Assembly: GCF_003725295.1 (NCBI RefSeq)
Contig: NZ_QICB01000005.1
Location: forward strand, 62,001 to 126,000
Length of the DNA stretch: 64,000 bases
Direction of reading: 5' to 3'
From: Slackia faecicanis
Lineage (GTDB): Bacteria > Actinomycetota > Coriobacteriia > Coriobacteriales > Eggerthellaceae
In this document: in pieces, positions 1 to 7,967 of the stretch
How positions within the stretch are numbered: the first letter of the stretch is position 1
How the letters are laid out: the number at the start of each line of letters is the position of its first letter
Notes under the pieces: model-generated
The model's input: only the letters and a program-made list of their open reading frames with translations
Told to the model about the DNA's origin: nothing
Database searches by the model: none
Translations under genes and position numbers: made by a program

Positions 1-296
1 CCCAAAGGCACGGCGATCACGAGAGTCAGGGCCACGGCGAGCAGGGTGTTCACCAAAGACGGCAGCATCGAGACGTTCTGGGAGTTGTACTCCAAGGCGA
101 ACAAGTCGGGATTGAACGCGGGGATGCCCATGACCAGGATGTAGCCGACGATGATGACGAGGGTCGCGGCGGTCGCCACGGCCGCGATACGCACGAGCGC
201 ACCGAGGATCGCCGAAGAGACCTTGCGATGGGGCTTCTTGGGGGCTTCGGCGGCCGCGTTCTTCGACGCCGCGGCGGAATTCGTTTTCTGTTCCAT
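1..296 (-). CDS. pstA: Phosphate ABC transporter permease PstA (partial, N-terminus)
   Basis: This is the second membrane subunit of the high-affinity phosphate importer. Only the first 98 residues lie in the window and the rest runs off the left edge. The visible part is a cytosolic tail of about 25 residues rich in Ala, Lys and Pro, one transmembrane helix (about residues 29-50), a short loop, and the start of a second helix. The ATG overlaps the pstC stop codon by one base (TAATG), so the two are probably translationally coupled. Identity rests mainly on its position after pstS and pstC and on the usual PstA start topology; pstB and phoU would be expected beyond the edge. Confidence 0.85.
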   Translation of the reverse strand, partial: MEQKTNSAAASKNAAAEAPKKPHRKVSSAILGALVRIAAVATAATLVIIVGYILVMGIPAFNPDLFALEYNSQNVSMLPSLVNTLLAVALTLVIAVPL

Positions 297-1147
297 TACT
301 TCTTCGACCTCGCATTCAATGCGGCGAACACCAGATTGATCACCAGGACGAACACGAACAGCACGACCGCGGTGGCAATCAGGGCGTCCCTGTGCAGATC
401 GGCCGCATAGCCCATCTCCATGACGATGTTGGTGGTAAGGGTGCGCACGCCGTCCAGCAGGCTGTTGGGGATCTGGACCTGGTTGCCTGCGATCATGACG
501 ACGGCCATGGTCTCGCCGATGGCGCGGCCGACGCCCAGGACGACGCCCGCCATGATGCCCGAGCCCGCTGCGGGAACGAGCACGCGGAACACGCTGCGCT
601 CGTGGTCGGCGCCCAGAGCGAGCGCGCCTTCGTAGTAGCTCTCAGGCACGGCATCGAGGGAGTTGCGCGCCACCGTGATGATCGTGGGCAAGATCATGAC
701 GCCCAAGATGATCGAGGCGGCGAGCAGGCTCATGCCCTGCACGTGGAACACCTGGCGGATCAGAGGAACCAGCACCACCAATCCGAAGAAGCCGTAGATG
801 ACGGAGGGAATGCCGGCCAAAAGCTCGACGCCCGGAGTCAGAAGGCGCTTGACGCGGGGGCTGGCGAAGCGGGACAGATACACCGCGCAGAACAGGCCGA
901 TCGGCACGCCGATCACCAGAGCGCCCAGCGTGGCGTAGATGCTTCCCAGGATCATCGGCAGAATGCCGTAGATGTCGCTACCGGGCTTCCAAACGGTGCC
1001 GGTAAGGAATTCCAGCGGACCGATCTCGGCGATGGCCGGGACGCCGCTTGCGAAGAGGAAGACGCAAATCAGGGCAACCGCGAGGATCGAAACCCCCGCG
1101 GCAGCCGTGAAAAGCACCTTCGCTACCGTTTCTTTGATGCTTTTCAT
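296..1147 (-). CDS. pstC: Phosphate ABC transporter permease PstC
   Basis: PstC is an inner-membrane channel subunit of the Pst phosphate importer. The 283-residue product is normal length for the family and has about six membrane helices. The EAA loop that docks on the ATPase is recognisable at about residues 173-194 (EGALALGADHERS), followed by a GRAIGET segment typical of PstC. It begins 15 bases after pstS stops and overlaps pstA by one base, so pstS-pstC-pstA reads as one operon. There is no strong Shine-Dalgarno sequence, which fits translation from upstream ribosomes. Confidence 0.95.
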   Translation of the reverse strand: MKSIKETVAKVLFTAAAGVSILAVALICVFLFASGVPAIAEIGPLEFLTGTVWKPGSDIYGILPMILGSIYATLGALVIGVPIGLFCAVYLSRFASPRVKRLLTPGVELLAGIPSVIYGFFGLVVLVPLIRQVFHVQGMSLLAASIILGVMILPTIITVARNSLDAVPESYYEGALALGADHERSVFRVLVPAAGSGIMAGVVLGVGRAIGETMAVVMIAGNQVQIPNSLLDGVRTLTTNIVMEMGYAADLHRDALIATAVVLFVFVLVINLVFAALNARSKK

Positions 1148-1162
1148 AACGTATCGCTATCG

Positions 1163-2053
1163 TTAAGCGATTTCAGACCAGTCGGTGATGTCGCCGGTGA
1201 AGATACCCTTGACCTGGTCGGAGGTAAGGTCGTCGACGGAGGAGCCGTTGTTCACGATGACAGCGATGCCGTCCATGGCGATCACGACGGGCTTGACGCC
1301 CTGGGAGAGCTCGGAATCTTTCAGCTCACGGGAGGCCATGCCCAAGTCGCAGGTGCCGTCGATGGCAGACTGGACGCCGGTGGAGGAGTCGGACTGCTGG
1401 ACCTCGACCTTGACGTCGGGGTTGAGAGCCTCATAGGCCTCGGCGAGCTTCTCCATGATCGGGGTGACGGAGGAGGAGCCGGCCACGACCACCTTGCCGG
1501 ACTTGCCGGAAGCGGTGTAGGAGGCGGCGGAGTCAGCGACGGAGACGTACTCGGAGTCGACGACCTCCTGGCCCTCGGCGCTCATGATGAAGTTCAGGAA
1601 GTCCTGAGCGACCTCGGACATGCCGTCCTTGGCGACGACGTTGAAGGGACGGGCGACCTTGTAGGAACCGTCCTTGACGCCCTCGGCGGAGGGGGCCACG
1701 CCGTCGATTTTGACAGGCTTGACGGTTTCATTGACAGAGCCCAGGGAGATGTAGCCGATGGAAGCGGGATCGCCAGCGACGGTGGTCATCATGACCGAGG
1801 TGGAGTTGGTGACGACGGCGGAAGAGGTGGTAGCGTCCTTCTTGTTGTCGTCGAGCACGCCGAACAGCTCGGTGAATGCGCCGCGGGTGCCCGAACCGTC
1901 CTCGCGGGAGATGACCGAGATCGCGCCGCCGTTCTCCGCAGGAGCGGAGCCGTCGGAGGACTCGCCGCCGCCCGAAGAGCAGCCGACCAACGCGAACGCG
2001 CCGAGGGCGCAGACGCACGACAGCGCCAGAGCGAGGAGTTTCTTAGACTTCAT
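1163..2053 (-). CDS. pstS: Phosphate-binding lipoprotein PstS, apparently circularly permuted
   Basis: This is the extracytoplasmic phosphate receptor of the Pst importer, anchored as a lipoprotein. The signal peptide ends in a lipobox (LVGC, Cys25), followed by a Ser/Gly/Glu-rich linker. The lobe order is unusual. The mature protein opens with the SREDGSGTRGAF segment and the NSTSVMMTTVAGDP and FIMSAEGQ blocks, which normally form the second half of PstS. It then continues with VVVAGSSSVTPIMEKLAEAY, DLGMASRELKDSE and GIFTGDITDW, which normally start the mature protein. No residues appear to be lost, so it should still fold and bind phosphate. An AAGGAA sequence precedes the ATG. Possible Pho-box repeats lie upstream. 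Confidence 0.9.
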   Translation of the reverse strand: MKSKKLLALALSCVCALGAFALVGCSSGGGESSDGSAPAENGGAISVISREDGSGTRGAFTELFGVLDDNKKDATTSSAVVTNSTSVMMTTVAGDPASIGYISLGSVNETVKPVKIDGVAPSAEGVKDGSYKVARPFNVVAKDGMSEVAQDFLNFIMSAEGQEVVDSEYVSVADSAASYTASGKSGKVVVAGSSSVTPIMEKLAEAYEALNPDVKVEVQQSDSSTGVQSAIDGTCDLGMASRELKDSELSQGVKPVVIAMDGIAVIVNNGSSVDDLTSDQVKGIFTGDITDWSEIA

Positions 2054-2130
2054 GGTAAGACGTTCCTTTCATCGAAGATTTCATTGCTTAAAACGCCGCG
2101 ATGAACTCTAAGGACGCCCTATCAAATGAG

Positions 2131-2196
2131 CGTCAGAGGAGCGTCAGATCGATGCAAATGTCGACGAACGAACGTCAGATCGATGCAAAGTTCGAC
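2131..2196 (-). promoter_or_regulatory. Pho-box-like direct repeats upstream of pstS
   Basis: Read on the minus strand, two TCTGACG heptamers occur exactly 11 bp apart (2131-2148), the spacing of PhoB-type boxes (7 bp plus 4 bp). A third copy lies 31 bp further upstream (2173-2179). The second and third copies sit in two nearly identical 24-bp blocks, at 2142-2165 and 2173-2196. The array is 78-143 bp before the pstS start. It is a likely operator for a PhoB/PhoP-type response regulator, although the heptamer itself differs from the E. coli CTGTCAT. Confidence 0.5.
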
Positions 2197-2225
2197 ATAA
2201 GGGGCCGAATCGCCGTGCAACGGCC

Positions 2226-3113
2226 CTAGTTTTCGTAGTGGGAGGTCTGCTCCATCACGTATCCGATCAGCACGCTTTTCTTATGCATCTGCGTCTTCTC
2301 GTATACATGCCGTATATGGGTGCGCACGCCTACGACCGCCGACGCCGCCAGGATGGCAAGCGTTCCCGCCACCAAGCCGTAGCCGTAGGCCCAATCGCCG
2401 CCGATCAGGTCGTGCGAGGGAATGATGGTCAGCAAGAAGAAGCACGCCGCGCTCGTCACGGCTGAGATACCGCTGACCACGGCGATGTTGCGATCGGCGC
2501 GCTTGCGCACCGCACGAGGCTTGAGCACGGACGCCTCTTCCTTGCCCGCCTCCCCTTCGCGCACCAAAGCGAGGCCGGAAAGAACGGGCAGCAACGCCAC
2601 GAACGCGGCCGTGACCGGGCCGGGAAGCACCATGGCCGCCACGAACGCCGCCACGACCACGGCGGCCACCGCCACCACGGCGTCGGTGGACGTGCCCCGA
2701 TAGCTCAACGAGGACAGGCGCTCGCCCCACAAAAGGAAGCAATACGACTCCACCGCTCCGAGCATCATGGGCACGACGAAGCGCTGCAAAGGCCCGTCGA
2801 ATACGAGCGGGCTATATGAACATATAAGAGATAAAGCGCCGAGCATCATGGGCGCCAGCGCATACATGCGCCCGTCGGAGCGAAGCCTGCGCTTGTTCCC
2901 CAGAACGAATGCCGCCGCAAGCAGGGCGACGACGCTCGTCGCCAGATACGCAAGCCACGAAGCGGTCATGTCGGCGGAAAGCAGGTCTGCGAACGGCGCC
3001 GCCGTCGGAGCGAACCAGAAGCAAAAATGCCACGCGAAAAGAGGCGCGAAACCTATGAACGGATGCGCTTCCTTCAAGCGCGCTGCGGCGGCATCGCCGA
3101 TTCGAAAAGCCAA
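2226..3113 (-). CDS. Multi-spanning membrane protein resembling the sensor half of LuxR-type regulators
   Basis: The 295-residue hydrophobic protein has about eight membrane helices. Its opening (HPFIGFAPLFAWHFCFW) and helix layout resemble the N-terminal part of the roughly 500-residue membrane LuxR regulators common in Eggerthellaceae, such as the one at 53105-54646. It stops after about eight helices with a short basic tail and has no helix-turn-helix domain; no HTH is encoded in any frame of the 170 bp that follow. The start is TTG at 3113, chosen because GGAG lies six bases upstream. It may be a truncated regulator, a free-standing sensor, or an unrelated membrane protein. Function unknown. 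Confidence 0.7.
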   Translation of the reverse strand: MAFRIGDAAAARLKEAHPFIGFAPLFAWHFCFWFAPTAAPFADLLSADMTASWLAYLATSVVALLAAAFVLGNKRRLRSDGRMYALAPMMLGALSLICSYSPLVFDGPLQRFVVPMMLGAVESYCFLLWGERLSSLSYRGTSTDAVVAVAAVVVAAFVAAMVLPGPVTAAFVALLPVLSGLALVREGEAGKEEASVLKPRAVRKRADRNIAVVSGISAVTSAACFFLLTIIPSHDLIGGDWAYGYGLVAGTLAILAASAVVGVRTHIRHVYEKTQMHKKSVLIGYVMEQTSHYEN

Positions 3114-3239
3114 TGGTAACTCCGTACTCGAACCGAGGCCGCGCGCGATCGAGCACGAGCCGCGGCGGCGAAGCGCCGAGCCGCGCGATGCCGCGCGTCC
3201 TCCCTTTTCTTGTGCCGATATATAAAGCTAGAACCAACC

Positions 3240-4100
3240 TTAGAACACGGTCTTTTCGGCCGACTCCACCACGTGCTTCATCAGCACGCTCGTGGTGACG
3301 CCGCCGATGCCGCGAGGCACCGGCGTGATCGCCCCCGTCTCGCCCACGGCCGCGGCCGCCGCCTCGTAGTCGGCGTCGCCGCACAGGGCGCCTTCGGCAT
3401 CCACGTTGATGCCCACATCCAAGACGACCTGGCCTTCGCGGAAGCACGGCGCGCCGTAGGCCTTCGCGCGGCCCGTGGCCAGCACCACGACGTCCGCCTC
3501 GCGGATTGTTTCCTCGAGATTCTGCGTGCGCGAATGGCACACAGTCACCGTGGCGTTGCGCTCGAGCAGCATCATGGCCACGGGGCGGCCGATCACAAGG
3601 CTGCGGCCCACCACCGCCACGCGCTTGCCGGCGACGTCGATGCCGTAGGCGTCGAGCATCTCGAGGCATGCCGCGGCCGTGCAGGGCGCGAAGCCTTCGC
3701 CGCGGCCTGTGAACACACGCGCCAGCGCCGCGCGGCCGATGCCGTCGATGTCTTTCGCGGGATCGAGCGCCTCGCACGCGGACTCTTCGTCATAGGCGCG
3801 CGGAAGCGGGCGGAACATCAGGCAGCCGTGGATGCCCGCATCGTCGTCGACCTGCGCGATAACGTCCATGAGCGCGTCCTGGCCCGCATCTTCGGCCAGC
3901 ACGAAGCGGCGCACCTCGATACCCAGGCCCTCGGCTCGCTTGAGCGCCGTGCGTTCGTAGGACAAGTCGTCTTCGCGCTCGCCCACGCGCACGATCGCAA
4001 GCGTCGGCACGACGCCTGCGGCCTTGAGCGCTTCCGTGCGGCCGATCAGATCCTCTTTCAATGCGGCGATAACAGGCTTTCCCAGCAGTTCCAAAGCCAC
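3240..4100 (-). CDS. folD: FolD-like methylenetetrahydrofolate dehydrogenase/cyclohydrolase
   Basis: FolD interconverts 5,10-methylene-, 5,10-methenyl- and 10-formyl-tetrahydrofolate in the cytosol. The 286-residue length matches the family. The catalytic Lys is present in the SYERTALKRA segment (six residues after Tyr, as in E. coli Lys56), the KDIDG motif is intact, and the Rossmann motif VVGRSLVIGRP binds NAD(P). Two conserved features are altered. The LVQLPLP motif reads LMFRPLP, so the active-site Gln is replaced by Phe, and TPVPGGVGP reads TPVPRGIGG. This may weaken cyclohydrolase activity. The GTG start follows an AGGGGGG ribosome-binding site. Confidence 0.85.
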   Translation of the reverse strand: MALELLGKPVIAALKEDLIGRTEALKAAGVVPTLAIVRVGEREDDLSYERTALKRAEGLGIEVRRFVLAEDAGQDALMDVIAQVDDDAGIHGCLMFRPLPRAYDEESACEALDPAKDIDGIGRAALARVFTGRGEGFAPCTAAACLEMLDAYGIDVAGKRVAVVGRSLVIGRPVAMMLLERNATVTVCHSRTQNLEETIREADVVVLATGRAKAYGAPCFREGQVVLDVGINVDAEGALCGDADYEAAAAAVGETGAITPVPRGIGGVTTSVLMKHVVESAEKTVF

Positions 4101-4277
4101 GATTCCCCCCTCATGCGGCGCTTCGACCGCGATAGTGCTTTCCGGATTCGGGCATTCTACCCCACAACGTATCGACGATATGCGCGCAGGCGGAAAAGCG
4201 GCCGAAACGAGAGAGGGCGCGCGTCGGCCATCGGCTCGACGGAAAATGCGGGATTCCCGACACCGCTTCGGAGGGTT

Positions 4278-4517
4278 CTACTCGTCGGCTTGAGCGCGCC
4301 CCTCTTGCGCAGCGCGCATCTGCTCTTCCATGTCCACCTGCATCAACGTGCCCATGAGCTGCTGCTGGAAGCGCATGCGCACGAACTCTTCGTCGGGATG
4401 CTCGGTGTCGCCCTCGATGACCTGTTTGGTCTTCTCGTTGAACGCATAGGCATGGTAAAGACGCATGTCTCCCAGGTCGATGCTATCGACGCGTGTCTGC
4501 CAGTCTTCGAGGTTCAT
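4278..4517 (-). CDS. Small conserved-looking acidic protein, unknown function
   Basis: This is a 79-residue soluble, acidic protein with no signal peptide or membrane helix. I do not recognise a family. The C-terminal half (EEFVRMRFQQQLMGTLMQVDMEEQMRAAQ) looks like one amphipathic helix. A GGAG sequence sits six bases before the ATG and overlaps the stop of the upstream hexapeptide-repeat gene, so the two are probably co-transcribed and translationally coupled. Codon use matches its neighbours, which supports a real gene. Confidence 0.7.
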   Translation of the reverse strand: MNLEDWQTRVDSIDLGDMRLYHAYAFNEKTKQVIEGDTEHPDEEFVRMRFQQQLMGTLMQVDMEEQMRAAQEGRAQADE

Positions 4518-4526
4518 TGGCCGCTC

Positions 4527-5102
4527 CTATGCTTGGAAATCGAAATCGGGCGCAGGATTGAATAATACGCCATCTTTAAGCATGGCTTCGGTCTGCTTGA
4601 GATAATCGTCGCCGGGAAACGTGCACATGTCGGCGATCTCTTCTTCGGTCAGCTCGCGGCGAACCTTCGCCGGGACGCCCACGATCAACACGCCATCGGG
4701 GGATTCTTTGCCTTCGGTAACCAGCGCCCCCGCCGCAACGACGCTGTTCTTGCCGATTTTCGCGCCGTTCATAATGGTGCAGCTCATGCCGATCAGGCAG
4801 TTTTCGCCGATAACGCAGCCATGCAGCATGGCTCGATGCCCCACCGTCGTATGGCGGCCGATCGCTGCGAGCTTGCCGTAATCCTCTTGGATGACGACGC
4901 CCTCCTGAATATTGCACTCGTCCTCGACCACGATCGGCGCATCGTCGCCACGCAGGCAGCTTCCCGCCATGACAGCAACCTTTTTCCCAAGCGTCACATC
5001 GCCCACCAGCGAGCACGACGGCGAAATGCGCGCCGTCGGATCGGCCTTCACGCGATGATAGTCGATTTCGGTCGAAGACCCGTGCGCGCGTCCCTCCGCC
5101 AT
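4527..5102 (-). CDS. Hexapeptide-repeat (left-handed beta-helix) protein, gamma-carbonic-anhydrase-like
   Basis: The 191-residue protein is built of hexapeptide repeats (VGDVTLGKKVAVMAGS, IGENCLIGMSCTIMNGAKIG) and resembles the gamma-carbonic anhydrase/YrdA/PaaY group. Two of the usual three zinc histidines are recognisable (TVGH and MLHGC). The first, normally in a VLHxD motif, appears as VIQED, so one metal ligand is missing and activity is doubtful. The frame stays open upstream, but the start was set at ATG 5102 because AAGGAG lies just before it and the repeats begin soon after. It may be a structural or accessory protein rather than an enzyme. Confidence 0.85.
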   Translation of the reverse strand: MAEGRAHGSSTEIDYHRVKADPTARISPSCSLVGDVTLGKKVAVMAGSCLRGDDAPIVVEDECNIQEGVVIQEDYGKLAAIGRHTTVGHRAMLHGCVIGENCLIGMSCTIMNGAKIGKNSVVAAGALVTEGKESPDGVLIVGVPAKVRRELTEEEIADMCTFPGDDYLKQTEAMLKDGVLFNPAPDFDFQA

Positions 5103-5430
5103 GATGCAGCTCCTTTTGCCCCGACGCCGCGCTTCGTCGAAACGCATCCCGCAATTCGACGAAAAAGCAGCGCAATCATCTGCTGCAACCCAGTGTAGCG
5201 ACGGAAAACGCGACGGATGACGGGCAAACGGCACCGCATGTCCGTCGACACAGGCGAAAGCGCCAAACAAAAGCGCGACCGGAAAGGCAAGCGGCAGCCG
5301 AATCGAAAGCCGGGCCGAAAACCCAGCTCGACGATCGGGACAACGGGTAGGCTGCGCAAGAAAGACGGCGCTCAGATAAGCCAAGCCCGCAGGCAGAAGC
5401 CCCGTTCGGCCCTCAGCAACCGCATCCCTC
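5103..5430. other. Intergenic region, no gene recognised
   Basis: This 328-base gap lies between the hexapeptide-repeat gene and the 94-residue acidic protein, both on the minus strand. Open frames here are Arg-rich and lack ribosome-binding sites, so I do not call them. No clear terminator or riboswitch was seen. It presumably holds the promoter of the hexapeptide-repeat gene. Confidence 0.6.
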
Positions 5431-5715
5431 CTAGACGACGGGGCCCACGCTTTCAGCCGGGCCGTTCGGCGCGTCATCGGACCAGCGGCGGCGCGCCGCC
5501 GCAAGGACCTCGTCGTTTTCGTCGCGTGCCAGAAGCTCCGCGAACTCGGCCCCGCCATAGGACTCGACCAATTTCGCAAGATCGGCGAAAAACGCCGTCA
5601 AATCGTCCTTGTGCAAAGCGCAGCCGAACAACACATCGTCGACTCCGGCCTCTTCGTCGTTAAGATCGCGCACGACCAGCATGACGTCGAGATCGCGAGA
5701 AATACCTTCCACCAC
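5431..5715 (-). CDS. Small acidic protein, unknown function
   Basis: This is a 94-residue soluble acidic protein (GISRDLDVMLVVRDL...). It has no signal peptide, no membrane segment and no recognised domain. The GTG start at 5715 is supported by a perfect AAGGAGG five bases upstream; a second GTG at 5712 would give an eight-base spacer and is equally possible. It is transcribed divergently from the XRE repressor gene at 5914, so it shares the intergenic region that holds an 8-bp inverted repeat. It could therefore be a target of that repressor. Confidence 0.65.
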   Translation of the reverse strand: MVEGISRDLDVMLVVRDLNDEEAGVDDVLFGCALHKDDLTAFFADLAKLVESYGGAEFAELLARDENDEVLAAARRRWSDDAPNGPAESVGPVV

Positions 5716-5860
5716 TGCCGCCTCCTTGAAGAAAACAAGCCTGTCGCCGGGAGCATATCACGCGGCGATACGCGCGCCCACTCGGCTCGCGACCTCCGCA
5801 GGAAAACGGCAGGGCGCAAGGCCTTCGACGACTTCTGTCCGTTTCTCATCATAATTACGA

Positions 5861-5884
5861 AATGTCACATTTTATAGTGACATT
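5861..5884. promoter_or_regulatory. Perfect inverted repeat, likely repressor operator
   Basis: AATGTCAC and GTGACATT form a perfect 8-bp inverted repeat separated by 8 bp. The 3' arm abuts a -10-like TATAGT (5873-5878) for the XRE gene that starts at 5914. An XRE dimer binding here would block its own promoter, so autoregulation is a reasonable inference. Confidence 0.55.
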
Positions 5885-5913
5885 CTCTCATCGGGCCTCA
5901 ATACGCTTTCGCA

Positions 5914-6207
5914 ATGGCCGCATTCGACGAATATAGCAATCGACTTGGCGCGCGCATTCGAACTCTTCGAAAGCGCGCAGGGCTGAGTCTGCGCGAGTTC
6001 GGCATGATGGTAGGCGTCCATCACAACCAGATTCTTTCAATCGAACAAGGCGAGAGCAACCCCTCGCTGCGCACGCTGTTTCGCATCGCAGGAGGACTCG
6101 GACTTCCCCTGCGCGACCTTCTGCCCGACGACGAAGACAAAGAGGGGGCCTTTTATTGGTTCTCCCCCGATGAAAAGCCCGACGATCAGGCCGATCGCAA
6201 AAACTGA
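5914..6207 (+). CDS. XRE-family helix-turn-helix regulator
   Basis: This 97-residue DNA-binding protein has one XRE/Cro-type helix-turn-helix at about residues 10-65 (LGARIRTLRKRAGLSLREFG, then HHNQILSIEQGESNPSLRTL), followed by a short acidic tail and no sensor domain. It is the size of stand-alone repressors. There is no clear Shine-Dalgarno sequence; the nearby TATAGT at 5873-5878 would give a leader of about 29 bases. A perfect inverted repeat at 5861-5884 overlaps that promoter. The divergent gene encodes a small acidic protein. Targets beyond this region are unknown. Confidence 0.85.
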   Translation: MAAFDEYSNRLGARIRTLRKRAGLSLREFGMMVGVHHNQILSIEQGESNPSLRTLFRIAGGLGLPLRDLLPDDEDKEGAFYWFSPDEKPDDQADRKN

Positions 6208-6367
6208 ACCGCGCCGACGCTGCGCGCGAAAGCACGAGCGTTTTCATGCCCTTCGCAAAACCGGCGCGCCGAAACACACTCGACACGCCGGAATCACGGC
6301 AAAGGTGCGGCCGTCTTGGCGCCGTTCGTCCGACAGCCGCAGAGAAGCCGCCGAACCCGTCACGCCG

Positions 6368-7693
6368 CTACGCGCACGTACCGTCGCCGAAAAGCAACTG
6401 CCGTTCAGGACCCGAAAGCGCAGCACGAGCCTGGTCACGCAGATTATTCATGCCGCTCAGGAACTGGCGATACATCACCGAAACCAGATAGCGGCCCTTC
6501 GGCGTCAGCGTCAGCTCGTCGGGCGTGTCGGTCGCGAAAGCGCCGTTGAGGCGCATGAACGCCATCTCCGCAGGAAGACCTGCCTCGATGCCGCAGCCGA
6601 ACTCCTCCTTGAACGCATGCTTATCCAGACGCAGGCGATACAGGTTCAGCAGGAAGTGATAACGCATCAGGTCGTGCTTGCTCAGCGTGGTCTTGCCCAT
6701 GATCGACATGCGGCCCGCGCCGATCATGTCGTCGTATTCCTGCAGGCTGAACGTGTTCACGTACAGGCTGTCGCCGAGATGCGTGATCGATCCGCTGCCG
6801 ATCGCAGGATACGCCACATAGGCGGTTTGATACTCGTCGATCAGCAGCGCATGGTCGTCATGACCCTGTTCGTCAAGGCGGTTGAACGTCCAGATGGTCT
6901 CGCGACGGAAGCGAGCCGAATCCCCGCCCGTCAACGCTTCGTCGAGCAGGCGATAGTAGCGATATTCGCGGCCGTAATCGACGGCGCCCAAAGTGGAGGC
7001 CATCTTGCCCATGGTGGCGTTGGACACGTACAGAGGAGAGAACGTGGTCTGACGCGCCCCGCATGCGGCGATCTTCTCAAGGTCGGCATGCAGGATATCT
7101 TCGGTCTGCGACGGAAAATTGAAAATCATGTCCACGTTGAGCGATTCGAAGTACGGGATGGCTTCGGCAATGCGCTCCATGACCTGCTCGCCGCTACCGT
7201 ATTTCTCGTAGCGGTCCATCTGCTTGAGCAGCTCGTCATCGAAGCTCTGCACACCCACGGACAGGCGCTGGATGCGGCCCTTCATCTTATCCAGGTACGA
7301 CTGGACAAGATGGTTGGGATTGGTCTCAGACGCCACTTCCTTGATGTCGAACGCATCCCGTGCAAGATCGAGCGTCTCGCACAGCTCGTCGATTTCCACG
7401 GTCGGCGTGCCACCGCCCACATAAATGCTCTCGATGTCGTAGCCTAGGTCTTTGAGCATGAGCATTTCCTTGCGCATGTTCTCGAAGTAGGTACGCGCCA
7501 CGTCTTCACGGTAGACATAGCGGTTGAAACTGCAATACGGACACAGGCGCTCGCAGAACGGCACGTGCAGATACAGCATGTATTTGCGGCCAGGTTCCGC
7601 AGGCGGCATGAACGTTTCTCCCGTAGGAGACAGCTTCAGCGTTCTTTTGGTCATCGTCTTTACAAGATTGGTAAGAATTCGCTCCGAAATCAC
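6368..7693 (-). CDS. Coproporphyrinogen III oxidase-like (HemN/HemW-type) radical SAM protein
   Basis: This 441-residue radical SAM enzyme has the cluster motif CERLCPYC at about residues 48-55, the SAM-binding GGGTP motif, and the SVGVQSFDDELL segment of the HemN/HemW group. A HemN C-terminal region follows. It may act in anaerobic haem synthesis or handling, but the substrate cannot be assigned, because HemN, HemW (haem chaperone) and HutW-like enzymes share these motifs. A ferrochelatase gene lies at 24192-25184. The GTG at 7693 has no strong ribosome-binding site; ATG 7653 (MTKRTLK) is an alternative start. The gene is divergent from the YjdF-like gene. Confidence 0.8.
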   Translation of the reverse strand: MISERILTNLVKTMTKRTLKLSPTGETFMPPAEPGRKYMLYLHVPFCERLCPYCSFNRYVYREDVARTYFENMRKEMLMLKDLGYDIESIYVGGGTPTVEIDELCETLDLARDAFDIKEVASETNPNHLVQSYLDKMKGRIQRLSVGVQSFDDELLKQMDRYEKYGSGEQVMERIAEAIPYFESLNVDMIFNFPSQTEDILHADLEKIAACGARQTTFSPLYVSNATMGKMASTLGAVDYGREYRYYRLLDEALTGGDSARFRRETIWTFNRLDEQGHDDHALLIDEYQTAYVAYPAIGSGSITHLGDSLYVNTFSLQEYDDMIGAGRMSIMGKTTLSKHDLMRYHFLLNLYRLRLDKHAFKEEFGCGIEAGLPAEMAFMRLNGAFATDTPDELTLTPKGRYLVSVMYRQFLSGMNNLRDQARAALSGPERQLLFGDGTCA

Positions 7694-7967
7694 TCTGACA
7701 CCCTATCGTCGTTGCTTGCGCATGACCGCAAGCGGCTTATTTCGTTCCCCAAACGGTGCAGGATTATATGCTTGGCGCAAAATGCCCACAAGCGACCAGA
7801 AGCGTATATATCGATAAAGATGTGAGGTTACACGGGCGGCGAAGGTGCGGCCCGCGTCCTTTCGCGGAAGGACGGAGCCGATGCCCAGACGTCGATCAGC
7901 GCAAGGCGTCATTCGCTATACTGGCATGTATTCGACTGGAAATCCATGACGACGAAAGGAATGCCCG

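Noticed and set aside
392-2104. A long open frame on the plus strand opposite pstC and pstS
   Set aside because: It is the antisense of two well-matched genes; its product is His/Asp/Gly-rich low complexity, the usual shadow in high-GC DNA.
5217-5663. A 148-residue plus-strand frame in the gap before the 94-residue protein
   Set aside because: It is Arg/Pro-rich, lacks a ribosome-binding site and runs opposite the better supported minus-strand gene.
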